This document shows, piece by piece, positions 23,301 to 34,172 of a stretch of DNA of 64,000 bases. Positions within the stretch are counted from its first letter, which is position 1, and each line of letters opens with the position of its first letter. A program made the translations under genes and the position numbers. Source of the stretch: Undaria pinnatifida (taxonomy: Eukaryota; Sar; Phaeophyceae; Laminariales; Alariaceae). A model generated the notes under the pieces. That model saw nothing but the letters and a program-made list of their open reading frames with translations, was not told the origin of the DNA and ran no database searches. The DNA is taken from contig JABAKD010000008.1 of assembly GCA_012845835.1 (NCBI GenBank), forward strand, positions 13,701,501-13,765,500, written 5' to 3'.

Positions 23301-26300
23301 AGAAATAAACCCTGAATATTTGCATACGTGTTCTACATGCCCATCCCGAAGCCTGACCACCGGATTTTTTTTGCCGAAAAAGTTTGGTTTAAGGTGGTCC
23401 ACATTTTCCTACAAGTCTTAACTGACGAGAGAACAGGCTAAGAACAAAAAAACGACAGGTGAGGTCTTCGCACCGGCACACAGAAGGCGTGCGCAAAATT
23501 TCACGGTTTGAATCGAGAAAACGGTGTGGACGTTTGCCGGGGAATAAAATATCTGGCTTTTAACTTGAACCAGCCTGTACGTATAATCGGTAGCGCAGAC
23601 GGTCAGCCATTCGATCAATCAGGGTCGTTACATTGACAAATCGGTTAATCGGTCCCAGTAAGTCAATCGGGTCAGCTGACGGGTCAGTCAATCCGCCAGT
23701 CAGACAGTAGACGCGTTGTGCGATCGGGGTGACCACTTTTTAATGCCTGGTACGATAGAGGCATTGAATTTCTTGGCGAAAACTGTAAACATTTCGAAAG
23801 TTTGGGACTCCTTGACCCGGTATCGCTGAAATGGCATTTTTTTTCTGCATTTTTTTTTTCGTTTTACACCTAGAACATGAGTTTTTCCATCGGGTGGGTT
23901 CCACTTTTCTTTTTCTCAAAATCGGTTTTTTTGGCTCAAGACACGGTATAGAGCTACTTAAGTCAGGAGTCTCAGAAAAAAAAAAACGCACCTCTACCGT
24001 GTAGCATATACCTTGGTATGTTTTTTGCACATTTTTTTTCTGACTGAGGGGGTCTCCCCGACCGAGGAACTGCCCAACGCGATTGGAAAACCATTGGCGT
24101 TTTACTTTTTTGTTTTTTTGTTTGCTTGTCCCTTCTGTTATCTTCGCACTTTCTTTTTTCCTTCTCCCTCCCTAGACGTGACTCAGATCCGGAGTTCCCA
24201 AGCAGGCTCTTCTTCCCCCCTCCCCACTACGGTACGCGCCTTCGTTTTTCTCGCGAGAAGACTCCAGCTATTTCTTCCCTCGTCGACTCGCATCGAGTTG
24301 GCGTTTTACAACGTTTTGCACTATTATTGTTCGTGATGTAACTACGTCATGATGTAATGGAATTGTTCGTCGAGTTGCGCTTTCATTATTTTTCAAGTCA
24401 GTTTGTTGTGTGGAGCTCCCTGAGCGAGAGCCTCAGGAAAAAAATGTGCACCCTTCTGCCGTACCATGCGTCGGTAAGTTAATCAGTCAGCCATTCCGTA
24501 AGACATTCGGCCAAACATTCGGTCAGACATTCGGTCAGGCATTCGGCTAGTCATTCGGCCTGCCGATGAACCCAATGAATCGGTGACTCAATCGGTCGGT
24601 CATTCGGTCAAGCAGTCATGTAATGACCGGTCAGATAGTTGGTCTCAGGCAGACTTTTAGTTGGTCAGCCAATGGGACAGTCAATCAGTCAGTCACACAG
24701 TCTATCAATTGGTCAGTAATTCGGCCAACCAGTCATTGAATTGACCAGTTAGTTAATCGGTCCCAGTCAGTCAGTCGATCAGGCCAGTCAATGTCCTGCC
24801 AACCAGTCACTCAGTCAGTCTATCAATCCATTAATCCGTAACTCAATCGGTCAATCTTTCGGTCAATCAGTCATTGGATTGGTCAGTCAGTTAATCGGTC
24901 AGTTATTCGGTCGATCAGTCAATGAATTTAGTAGTCAGGTGTTCGTTCCCAGTCAGCCAGTAGGTCAGTCAACGGGCAGCCAATCAACCAGGCAGGTCGT
25001 CTATCAGTCAGCGAATCGGCAGCCCAATCGATCAGAAAATTCGTCAATTAATCGATATCTCAATCAGTCAGTTGCTTGGCCAAATCAGTCATTGAATTGA
25101 CCGGTAGGTATTCGGTTCTAGTCAGTCAGTGGGCCAGCCAATGGGCCAGTCGTTCCATCAGTTAGACAATATGTCAGTCAGTTAATCGGGAGCTCTTGAA
25201 ATCGATCAGCTAAGCGCTCAATCAGTCAGTCGCACAGCCTGTCAGTCGGTCAACCGTCCAGTCAGTTAGTCGGTCCACTAATCGGACGGCGAGTCGGGCG
25301 GTCACTTAGCCAACTATTAAAACCAGGTATACGAAGTTTTATATTAGTGAGAGGGTAGCTGGGTGGATAAGACATGTAGCACGTGTCAAGCAGTTTGACC
25401 TAAGAACTTTTGGCTTGAGGCGTTTCGCTGGGAACGGAAAGGCGTGTTGTAGCCGAACGGGCCCGGTGGCGTACGAATTCCAGGCGCGATATACCCGTCG
25501 CAAACTTCCGGTGTGAGGTGGGTGTACAGGCAGAAAACAAAACGTGCCTCGTAGGCTGCGACTACAGTAGTGAGCCACACCAAAACGAAGGAGGCGCTCG
25601 CACTGATGGTGGTGGTCGCGGTGTTGTTGTTGGTGCTGCTGCTACTTGTGCTCCTGCTGCTGACACCGCTGCTGCTGACACTGCTACTACCACAATCGAA
25701 GCATGCCATCCCACGCTCTTTAGGGGTGCAGCGGAAGTTCCTGACCTCCTGACGCGCGGGGAAGCTCAGTATCTTACCCGGAACATGACTTGGAAGGCAT
25801 TCGTTCGCGCGATCCGACCAACATTTCTACGCTCTATGATCCTGTAGTCCTAAAACAACTGTATACTCGTAAAATTATCGTACTAACCGATAGCTCCACA
25901 CTTACTTGAGGACTTCAGCCGGTCAGATCGGTCAGAAGCGATTGCCCCCAAAAGATGAAACCCCTACCATGGCATGGCTCAAACGCAGGGAGTTCCAGCA
26001 ATATCTGGCAGTTTCTTAGAGGAGGGTCCCGTGTTATCCGTCCCCTGGTGGTCAGAAGTACGACACATGCTGCGGCAGAGGTGCGCTCATTTCTTTCTGA
26101 TGCTCCTGTTTTCGGAAGCTCTCTGGATCTAATTAATCCCCACCCCGAAAAAAATATTTCCTTCAAGATACAATAGCTGTCGCTAAAACGAGCGACAGCT
26201 GATAGATGTAACTGTCGTCAGACGTGTGCGTCCACGGGCCATAGTGTCTGCTGTCGCCCTTCTGGCGTTGGCGCACGGACCGAGTTTGGGTCAATCGCCC

Positions 26301-28897
26301 CCAACGGACGTCTCTCCATGATGAATTACTCTCACCACGAGACAGCAGTAGATACACTCAGCGGACACACCCCTAGCGGGCACACACTCTTCATGCCCGC
26401 TCTCCGCTAGCCACTATTGTCGCCCGCTGCGCCCGTTGTCTGTGTGCTGCCCGCTGTGTGAGCGCTGTGTGCCGGCTGTGTGAGCGGTGTGTGCTGCTGT
26501 TTTTTGCCCGTGTGGTCTGCTGTGTGTGTTTTGTTGCTCCGTGGTGGTCTGCCTCCACCTGCAGTCTAAAATCAAATGATCCCACACTAAAATCAAGTTT
26601 AGTCGAAGACACGCACGCAAACTATTCTTTTTTCATGGGAGCCTATATTGCGAGGCCCAGATGTAGATTAGAAACTCGCTTCGCTCGAATAAATAATGTG
26701 AAAGTACCCCCCCGATCAATTAAGTAACCCATGACCTAGGTATGCATACCGTTTTAATCGCATTGAAAAACAAGAATAATCCTTCTTCCGACGATTTTGA
26801 CGGGGTTTTTTGGGGGGTTAAGGAGCTCGGTGACAAAAGAAAGGCCAGCCTAAAAAGGGTTGCCTCTATGCCGTAGCACGTGCGTCAAAGGTTTTGCGAA
26901 AAATTTCTCCTCTGTTGTGGCACACGTCCGACATGGTTCTTTTTCTCTACCGCGGCATGGCATGGCATAGTGTTGCAGCTCGCCTCCTCTCACTGCCCGC
27001 GCGTAGGATAAGAGGTCGGTTCGGCGGCCCCTGCCTCGCGGCGTCGCTTGCACGAAATGGGGGTCGCTCCTTCGATGAGTGCGTTGTCTGGTTCAACCTG
27101 ATTTTTTTAGTGTGCCGTCCGCCTTGCCATTGGAGGTGACTCCTAATGATCTAGTACTTGCAGCCTGCCCAATGAGCCGTATAGTTTTGTAATCTACGGA
27201 CACAAGGTTCATGATTCACGTATGTACGAGCGATATAGGATATATGGTATTGGGAAATGAGTGTTTTCTATTGGATGGTGGTGTGTTGTCAGAATATCAG
27301 CCACCCCGCTGGAAACATGCCTTCTACGGTATGTTTAGTTCTGGGTTGATTCCGATGGGGTACGCCCTTTATATCAGTCTTGTTTTGGTCCAGTTTTTGC
27401 CCCCTGATTTGTGGCCGGCTCCTGGCCGATCTTGACTCATCCCATGTCTTCATTGTGATAATATACTCGGATCTACGCGACAAAAATACTATGGATTTTT
27501 CTACATATTGATCAACATCTGGGACTTCTCTTTTATCAGCTGCCACCGCGCAACCAAAGCCCCCGCATGAGGTGGCCCACGCGAGCAAGCCGACCCTGAG
27601 CATGGGTTTTCCCATCAACTCCTCCCCCCAACTATCACTGTAAAGGGAGTCGGTCGAGCCTCAAGCTTGCTCTCCCGTCCCCCCCCCAACTCTCTCTCTC
27701 TGTCAGGCCCCGGGCAGATGTGCCTATATTTTCCGCGGCTTCCCCCCTGGCGAGCTCTGTGCCTCACCCAACATCTGTCTTTTGAGGAAAACTGAAAGCG
27801 TAACCTGCAGAACAGTCCCTTGGTTTACAAGTATTCCTGTGGAAAACCTACCAGTATTGTTTCAACGATATTGCCTTTTTCCTATTTGTTTCTGTTGAGC
27901 ACCTCAGTCAGTTAGAAATGCTTTTGCCAACAGGTGCCACCCCTATCGTGGTGTATGTCCAGGAGATCATTTGCAGCAAACGTATAGACAGCGGACTAAC
28001 AAGCTTCAAAGTGTAACTCCTTCCTCCCTCCCTCCCTCCCTCCCTCTCTCCCTCCCTCCCTTCCTCCCTCCCTCCCTCCCTCCCTCCCTCCCTCCCTCCC
28101 TCCCTCCCTCCCTCCCTCCCTCCCTCCCTCCCTCCCTCCCTCCCCCCCTCCCCCCCTCCCTCCCCCCCTCCCCCCCTCCCTCCCTCCCTCCCTCCCTCCC
28201 TCCCTCCCTCCCTCATTCCCGCCCTCCCCGCCTGGTCTCCCGACTACCGCCACCACCACCACTTCCCCCTTATGCCCCTCAGCCGGCAACCCACCCGACA
28301 CAAAACAACCACCCCCCCCGTCAGGCACCGGCACCGAAGAAAATCCTCCGCTCAGAGCGGCAGAAGGAGGAGGCTGCCGCGGCAGCGGTGGCGGCGGCGG
28401 CCTCGGCACCTGCGACAGTGTCAGCCAGGGAGAGAGGCAGCGCTGCGGGAAAGTTCCGCGTATCGCGCCACACCGCCAACATCACTACAGCCGCCGCCGC
28501 CACCGCCACCGCCGCTTCTGCCATCAGCGGCGGCGTCAGCGACTGGGGCGTTAGCTGGAATGGTGTGAGTGGAGGTGGGGGTGGGGGTGGGGGAGGGGGA
28601 GGGGGGGGCGGAGGGGGCGGTGGGGACGGTGGCGGCGGCAGCAGGGCGACTGCCCCCAAGCACCACAAACCGCGACGCTCCAGCAGGAAGCACGCCCACC
28701 TCGACAACCTAGTCGAAGACCCCGCGTCGCCTTCCAAGCGCGTCGGTGTGTCGAACAAGTTCCTCGTGCGGAAGTTCATTGCGGCGGACGACGAGGCGGG
28801 GGCTGGTGATGAAAACACCCCGCTTGCGGGAAACGCCTCCGAGTGGAGCCCCTCGGGGTTGAGCCGGGAGTTTTTTGCCTCTAAAGGCAAGGGCTAG
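20397..28897 (+). CDS. Unrecognised coiled-coil protein, two-exon model
   Basis: I do not recognise the family. Exon 1 is 20,397-22,454 (686 codons), ending at a good donor, GGAG|GTAAGA. After that the frame runs into the CAGT array as a Gln/Ser tail, which I treat as intron. The visible order is a basic Pro/Gln-rich N terminus with a GRRGRKKSSKG stretch near 100, then KRYKRDTPDEQKRLIEDLQR near 133-152, a Gly/Tyr-rich patch near 172-185, and Ala/Thr-rich linkers. A coiled coil at about 395-600 is built on AKQAADA-type heptads and is followed by Gly-rich and acidic runs. The proposed terminal exon is 28,325-28,897 (or from 28,283), phase 0 like the donor. It codes for 190 residues with Gly-rich and basic patches, ending in REFFASKGKG and a stop. 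Exon 1 is well supported by length and composition. The 5.9-kb intron and exon 2 rest only on matching phase and an acceptor after a polypyrimidine array. A scaffold-like role is a guess. Confidence 0.6.
22838..23579. mobile_element. Non-autonomous DNA transposon with 20-bp inverted repeats, copy 1
   Basis: The element begins TACAGGCTGGTTCAAGTTAA and ends with the exact reverse complement. Outermost TA dinucleotides at both ends are what a TA-targeting Tc1/mariner-type transposase leaves; that classification is inference. No transposase frame exists in the 742 bp. The interior matches the copy at 33,411-34,172 in the opposite orientation, for example GGTGAATATTTGGTATCATA here and its complement there. 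It inserted into the period-4 array, so the array is older. Confidence 0.85.
23746..24008. mobile_element. MITE-like element, family 1, copy F (diverged)
   Basis: This copy starts near TGGTACGATAGAGGCA and ends near CACCTCTACCGTGTAGCA. The interior keeps AAAATCGGTTTTTTTGGCTCA and a GTCTCAGAAAAAAAA stretch matching copies B and E. Both terminal repeats carry changes, so it is older than copies A to C. Confidence 0.65.
24165..24320 (+). repeat. SINE-body-related fragment
   Basis: CAGATCCGGAGTTC, TTCTTCCCCCCTCCCCACTACGG-like sequence, CTCGCGAGAAGACTCC and CCCTCGTCGACTCGCATCGAGT match the reverse complement of fragments at about 41,316-41,465 and 44,640-44,790. The body also resembles the SINE-like family at 46,295. 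No head is recognised here. Confidence 0.5.
26745..26882. mobile_element. MITE-like element, family 1, partial copy
   Basis: Only one half is recognisable: TTCCGACGATTTTGACGGG, GGTTAAGGAGCTCGG and the terminal CCTCTATGCCGTAGCACGTG. The other terminal repeat is missing or unrecognisable. A shorter remnant lies at about 24,409-24,472. Confidence 0.6.
28020..28214 (+). repeat. Long TCCC polypyrimidine microsatellite
   Basis: About 195 bp of nearly pure TCCC repeats with a few CCCCCC interruptions lies just upstream of both candidate acceptors (28,282|28,283 and 28,324|28,325) of the coiled-coil gene's terminal exon. It could act as an extreme polypyrimidine tract. On the other strand it is a GGGA array. 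Confidence 0.9.
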
Positions 28898-30094
28898 TGA
28901 AGGTGAAAACTTTTCTTCAACCTCGCGGTTGGGGAGAGAGTTGGGTTGGTCGGACGGAGGTTGTCGAAACGAGTAGGAGAGGAGGAGGTGATGATGTTAC
29001 GGGAACGGAGGAGATGGACAAGGTGGGTAGTGGTGGTGTTGTTGCTGTTGGTGATGGTGTTGGTGTTGCTGCATTAACGTAGGGAGGTGTTGGTGGTGGT
29101 GTTGGTGGTGCTATTGTTGCTGTCTCGGAGCCCCTAGAAGATGAATTTCAAAAATAATCAAAATGAAAAATAAGGTGAACACTCAGACAAACGGTGCAGA
29201 TGGTCCACATGACGAAAAAATATTAAAAACAGAAGCGGTCGGGACGGTGACTTTGAAGGGGGGGAGACGACGCACTGGCCTGTTGCTTGACGTGGAAGTT
29301 GCACCAAGCGACTTTTGCCAACGGTTTAGGAAAATGGTGTGAAAAAAGAGGAGGGAGAGCAGGAGAAATAGGAGGTTTCCAGTGAGAGAAAGGGTGGGGT
29401 AGGGCCTGGATGGCGTTTATTCTTGGGGGAATTAGAGTGGGGGAATAGGAGGGGAAAGTCAGGGGGTATGGAATTCGAATATGGGGCACGCCCGCTCAAG
29501 ATGAGAGATGCTTTGGTTTGAGGTTTGGGATGTCTGGGTTAGGATTGGAATCGGAGACTGAAACGAAGATGCACAGCTGGGAGGGAAGGGAGGGGGTCTG
29601 GTGGGACAGCGGGTGGTGTGTTGTGTCGATCGCGTTCCACGTCTTTTCTGGGGCTGGAGATGACTCTTCGTTGTCCCCCGGGGATGGTCCTTCCCCGTCC
29701 CCGTCCCAACCTGAGCCGTGAAACTTGGTGCTATCGTTCGCCCGCACGTGAGTTTCGGCGGGGGGGTGGGGTGTTCGTATGACCCCGCTTTTCCTGAACG
29801 AGAAGAAACGTTGGAGACGAAGTGGAGGGTAGAAGCGCAGGGAGGAGATTTGTGATATGCTGTGACGTGATTGAGTGTCCTGGGGGGGGCGAGGGAAGGT
29901 GGGGAGGCAGAGGAGGAGGAAGCGAGGGAGGGAGGGAGGGGGGACGGGGACGGCGGGCAAGGGAGGGAGGAGGGAGAGCGGAGAGGGGGTGGATGGGGGA
30001 TCGAGCTGCGATTCATTTTGAAGCCGTCGGCAAGGGCGCTTCAAAAAAGTAGGAGGCGTGTTATCCCTAAAGAGTGAAGGTGTCGGTGGGCGGT

Positions 30095-30205
30095 CTAATT
30101 TTGGCCCGTCAAGCGCCCGCCAAGGCCTCTTGGGACTCATTATGTACTGGTCTCAGTGTGGGGAGTTTCTTGACGGCTTTCCCTCAAGGGGAAAGAGGTG
30201 CCGTC
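30095..30205 (+). repeat. Single monomer of the GTCAAGGC minisatellite family
   Basis: The stretch GGCCCGTCAAGCGCC, CAAGGCCTCTTGGGACTCATTA, a CAGTGTGGGGAGT box and TTGACGGCTTTCCCTCAAGG matches monomers in the tandem arrays at 41,515-42,075 and 57,840-58,375. It shows that the repeat family is dispersed as well as tandem. Confidence 0.6.
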
Positions 30206-30274
30206 AGCCGCCATGTTTGCTAGAGAGGAACATTTTGGGGGACGAGAGAGAGAAAACGTAACGAAGGGGGTTGG

Positions 30275-30415
30275 TTTGTGTATCAGAGGTGTCTATCCGT
30301 GCGAGAGTTCCGTGGTGGCGTCGGGGGACGTTGGGGGGATGGTTTGTGCGTCGAAGGTGTCTATCCGTGCGGGAGTTCCGTGGTGGCGTCGGGGGACGTT
30401 GGGGAGGTGGGGCGA
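30275..30415 (+). repeat. 68-bp tandem duplication
   Basis: GGTGTCTATCCGTGCG at about 30,288 and again at about 30,356 marks two adjacent copies, each followed by GAGTTCCGTGGTGGCGTCGG and GGGACGTTGGGG. The copies are nearly identical, so the duplication looks recent. Confidence 0.8.
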
Positions 30416-30605
30416 GTGCAGGGAGGATGTATTGTTGTATTGTTGGTGATCCTTCGGGTGGTGTTGGTGTTTGTGGTGTTGATTGCATTGGTTGGTGGTC
30501 TTGGTTGTGTGTTGGTGGTGTTGATGTCGATGGTGTTGGTGATGGAGGTGTTTTGGTGGTGTTGACGGCGAAGGTGATCGATCACACAGTAGAGTCGAGT
30601 TGCAC

Positions 30606-30898
30606 GAAATTGTGTCGCCGCTGGTGAAACGGAGGTGAGAGAATGAAACGGCAGTGCAAAGCATAGAGAGCTGGGAACCAACGCCCCGAGGAACGCTCAG
30701 CCGCGCCGAATCGTTAAGAACGATTGACTTAAACGAGCAGTACGAGTACGTAGAAATTGTGTCGCCGCTTTTGAAAGGGAGATCGAGGAGAGAAAGAAAC
30801 GGCAGCGCTCGGTAAAGAGAGCTGGGAACCAACGCCCCAAGGAACGCCCAGCCGCGCCCAATCGTTAAGAGCGATGGGCTTAAACGAGCAGTACGTAG
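30606..30898 (+). repeat. 147-bp tandem duplication
   Basis: Two adjacent copies start at about 30,607 and 30,754 with AAATTGTGTCGCCGCT. Each continues with GAGCTGGGAACCAACGCCCC, AGCCGCGCC, ATCGTTAAGA and TTAAACGAGCAGTACG. Several substitutions separate the copies. No gene is attached. Confidence 0.8.
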
Positions 30899-31550
30899 AG
30901 TACAACAGTGTGATGTAGCAATTTGGTACGTGTTGGAACTACCATCTTGTGCACAAACAACATGTGTATCGTGATCTATTTGTATAGGGGGCGGTATTGG
31001 TGCTGTGAGCTGTGAACTATTACATGTGACGTCAAGCGAAAAAAATGAAGAGATATAATAGCATATGAAGGCCAATTAATCCGAATCGACGCCTCTCTGA
31101 GCGAACAAGCCGCGGTCATACAGGGGCAAATATGGCAGGAGACGACAGTTTTGGGCGTCGCCAGTCCACCGCACACCTTAATTTAGGAGATCTCACCCTC
31201 AAGCTCTTATTTTATATCTTCTTTTAACGTCGGCACACAATGAATATCTTGAAGTAGTGCACACGGATGAATTTTGCACTAACTATATTTTAGAGCTGTA
31301 AAAATGATCCCACCGACACACTATTTTCAAGTAGTTTGTCCCCAAAATATACAAGCTGTGCAGCAACACTCCGAAGAGGTCAATAAGTCTAGACGGCCGC
31401 CCGTTGACGCGTGCTGCGCTACTTTTGACAGAGGCGTGAGAGGTAGCCTTTTTTCGGCTAGTCAACATTTCTGAGCAACGGGGCTCACCTTGGTTGTAAT
31501 AACCCACGTAATCGTCGGAATTGTCATTTTTTTCGGCAATAAAAATGGCG

Positions 31551-31812
31551 CGTGCTACGGCAGAGGTGTGCACACCACATTTTTTCTGAGGTTCCTCAAT
31601 GTGGAAGCTTAAGACACTATGTTTTGACCCAAAAAGTGATTTCGAGAAAAACAAATCTGCTTTATCGCGGATGAAAAATCTCACGGCCTCCAGGCGTACG
31701 ACGAGAATCATGCAAAAAAACGGTCCATATCCGACGATTTTGGGTTTAGGAGCCCCGTGTCATTTCAGGAAAAAAATAGCTCAAAAAATGCTACCTCCAT
31801 ATCGTAGCGTGC
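31551..31812. mobile_element. MITE-like element, family 1, copy C
   Basis: Terminal repeats CGTGCTACGGCAGAGGTG and CCTCCATATCGTAGCGTGCG bound about 262 bp. The interior has GAGGTTCCTCAATGTGG, TTTTGACCCAAAAAGTGATT, ACGAGAATCATGC, CGACGATTTTGGG and AGGAGCCCC, in the same orientation as copy A. No coding capacity. Confidence 0.8.
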
Positions 31813-32271
31813 GCGCCATTTTCATGGTTGTGCGTGCCGTTTAGCCCCCGGAGTCGTTTTACTGTAGCCCCCCCAACTTTTCTTCAACGAAATCGCCGGT
31901 TTTGAAACCAGCCCACGGCCGTATCTCCTGGAACACGGTGCCCGTTGCCACGCCGACGTCATGGTTCGATGGTTCTTTGCAAACCAAAATACGCACGAAG
32001 ACTGTTTTTTCATCTTCTAGCATCCTTCCTCGTGCCGAGCAGCCACGAAACGTTTTCATTGAAGAAAATCGCTGATTTTTGGGGGGGGGCTATCGTAGAA
32101 CCAGTCCCCGTGTGGATGTGCATTCATCGGGGTTGCACATTCATAAGTTTCTCAGTCCATAAAGCAGTTTTGGGGTCAGAGGGTGTGTATATGTAGGGCT
32201 CCTCACGCGAGAGGATTCCCACAAATAAAAAATTCGAGCGCCCCTTACGGTGTATTATTACATTGTAGTGA

Positions 32272-32570
32272 CGCTTGCTACGACAGAGAGAGGTAGGTCT
32301 AGCACTTTTCGTCTGAAATGGTGTCTTAATGACACGGGCCTCATTATTAACCCAAAAGTCGTCGGAAATTGGTCAATTTTTTGCATGATTCGAGATCTCG
32401 TCGAAGTGTACCTTGGCCCCATGGGTTGGATTTTTCATCCGGCGTAAAAGAGTTTAATTTTCCATTCAAATCAGTTTTTGAAGAGAGAGATCTTAAGCTC
32501 CACCAATTTGAGGAAGTTTAATCTTAGAGCAAAAGTGGCTTCAGAGCACCTCCTCTATCGGTAGCAGGGG
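32272..32570. mobile_element. MITE-like element, family 1, copy D
   Basis: The ends are CGCTTGCTACGACAGAGAGA and CCTCTATCGGTAGCAGG, about 299 bp apart. The interior carries AACCCAAAAGTCGTCGG, TTTTTCATCCGGCG and AAATCAGTTTTTGAAG, in the orientation of copies B and E. Small insertions in the ends suggest intermediate age. Confidence 0.7.
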
Positions 32571-33344
32571 GGTTGCAATTTTGGGACCAAGCCTCGAGTA
32601 AATAATGTGTGAACTTTGTCTCGGTTTTAGTATGATAGTTTTACACGACTGTATTAGTTTTAGGACTTCATAATAGATAGAGAGCGCATGCATGGAAATG
32701 TTGGTGGTCGGCGGGTTAGAATATCTTCGAAGTCATTTTTTCGGTGAGATATTTTGAGCTCTTACCGATGCTCGTATTTTTAGGAGCTTCAGAAAATTCT
32801 TCTTGGGCCTCTACCGTGCGTGTTGACCCTGACGGGGGAATCCTCAAACGAGGGCAGCTGCACCCAACAATTGGACCGGTCCACCCGGCACCGACCATTC
32901 GACAGTCAGATAGACTCAAGCCGACGACGCCATGTATAACAAGATTAAGGGTGTGTTACAGACACAGGTCACCCTTTGCATGTGTTTTTCTACTAGGCAG
33001 GTTCTACGTTGGTGGTCACTCACTTGTACAAGATAAGCTCTTGTATTAGTCCCACACTCGCCACGGACGAACTGAATTGCGTTCAATTCCGCGAGGCAAA
33101 ATCATCGTCCCCTTTTTCCATACGCACATGCCTTCAAAGGCATGTGAAACCCTTGTATATCCGGCCGTATCCCATATCTTACGCCTTGCTAGGCTCCCGG
33201 GGAATGCCATAGCATTAGACTAAGCATTAAACTCGTAGGGGTTGACCAGTCGGTGTTACTTGTCCGGATATTTGTGCCGTGGGCAATTGTTTTTGCTTCA
33301 GTTTTTACAAAATTTAAAAGTCTTGTGTGTCCCCCTTTCAACTT

Positions 33345-33410
33345 GCGCCACCCACCCGGGTTTTTCAAGCGAACCACATCCCGAAGGGGAGGCAGCTTGT
33401 ATATTTTATA
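33345..33410 (+). repeat. Short dispersed repeat (partner at about 46,745-46,810)
   Basis: CCGGGTTTTTCAAGCGAACC, ACATCCCGAAGGGGAGGCAG and CTTGTA match CCGGGGATTTCAAGCTGACC, ACAACCCGCAGGGGAAGC and CTTGTA at about 46,755-46,808. The left copy abuts the TA-flanked element at 33,411. Its class is unknown. Confidence 0.5.
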
Positions 33411-34172
33411 TACAGGCTGGTTCACGTTAATAACCCCAAATGTATTCCCCGGCGAATATGTCCACGCCGTTTTTTCGATTCAGACCGTGAATCTTTGCAC
33501 ACATCTTCTATGCGCCCTCTCTGCGAAGATCTCTCACCCGGGATGTCTTTTTTTGGTTTTGTTTGATTTTTCGATTTTTCGGAAAATGTGGACAAGGTGC
33601 GTTAGCCCATTTTTTTTTCGCCGAAAAAGAATAGAACCCCCCCCCGCGGGTCAGGCCTCGGAATGGGCATGTAGAAACACGCGTGCAAAATTTCAGGGCC
33701 TATCTCTCTACAAACGGCGTGGACATTTGGACTGTTGTGCGTAAAAATGAGGACGATACGTTATTTCCTTAAAAAATACTCGGTTTTAGTGTAGGATCCA
33801 GCGTTTTCGCCAGATTTTGCTCAATGTTGGAACACGGGCAGGTCAGATTTTCAATTGTTTGCTCGAAAAATTCTGCAGACATGCCTTGGAGTAAGTCCAA
33901 CCGGATTGTGCAAAATGCGGCGCAACTTTTTTTGTCGCCCCTGCTGGGAAAAAGCCTGAACAATAATGAAAAGCATTGAAGGCCGGTTTTGGGTCGATAA
34001 GAGTTTCGCTCCGAGAGACAGCCCGAGGCGGGCAAAACAAAAATGGCCATGTCAGCCTCTTCCACTCGTAGTCATGGAGGTCACCATGATACCAAATATT
34101 CACTCATTGACTCGATATTGCGAGCGGTATTCGTAGGGGAGAGATTTTTTTTTCAACTTGAACCAGCCTGTA
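33411..34172. mobile_element. Non-autonomous DNA transposon with inverted repeats, copy 2
   Basis: The element begins TACAGGCTGGTTCACGTTAA and ends TTCAACTTGAACCAGCCTGTA, 762 bp in all. It is the reverse orientation of the copy at 22,838-23,579. It carries GGTCACCATGATACCAAATA near its right end and GTGCAAAATGCGGCGCAAC in the middle, both complements of copy 1. The left end is TA-flanked within TATATA. It is more diverged at its termini than copy 1. Confidence 0.85.

Larger units (their letters stand above)
22460..25310 (+). repeat. Degenerate period-4 CAGT/AATC array, interrupted
   Basis: Strings such as CAGTCAGTCAATCGGTCAGT fill 22,460-22,835, about 23,585-23,720 and about 24,475-25,310. 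The four-base register mostly persists while bases change. The array starts a few bases after the exon-1 donor of the coiled-coil gene. It is split by a TA-flanked inverted-repeat element (22,838-23,579), a family-1 MITE (about 23,746-24,008) and a SINE-related fragment (about 24,165-24,320). Translated, it gives SQSVSQ-type peptides, which are an artefact. Confidence 0.8.

Noticed and set aside
27971-28282. Poly Pro/Ser/Leu N-terminal part of the 308-codon frame before the terminal exon
   Set aside because: It is the translated TCCC microsatellite. Coding is proposed to start only at 28,283 or 28,325.
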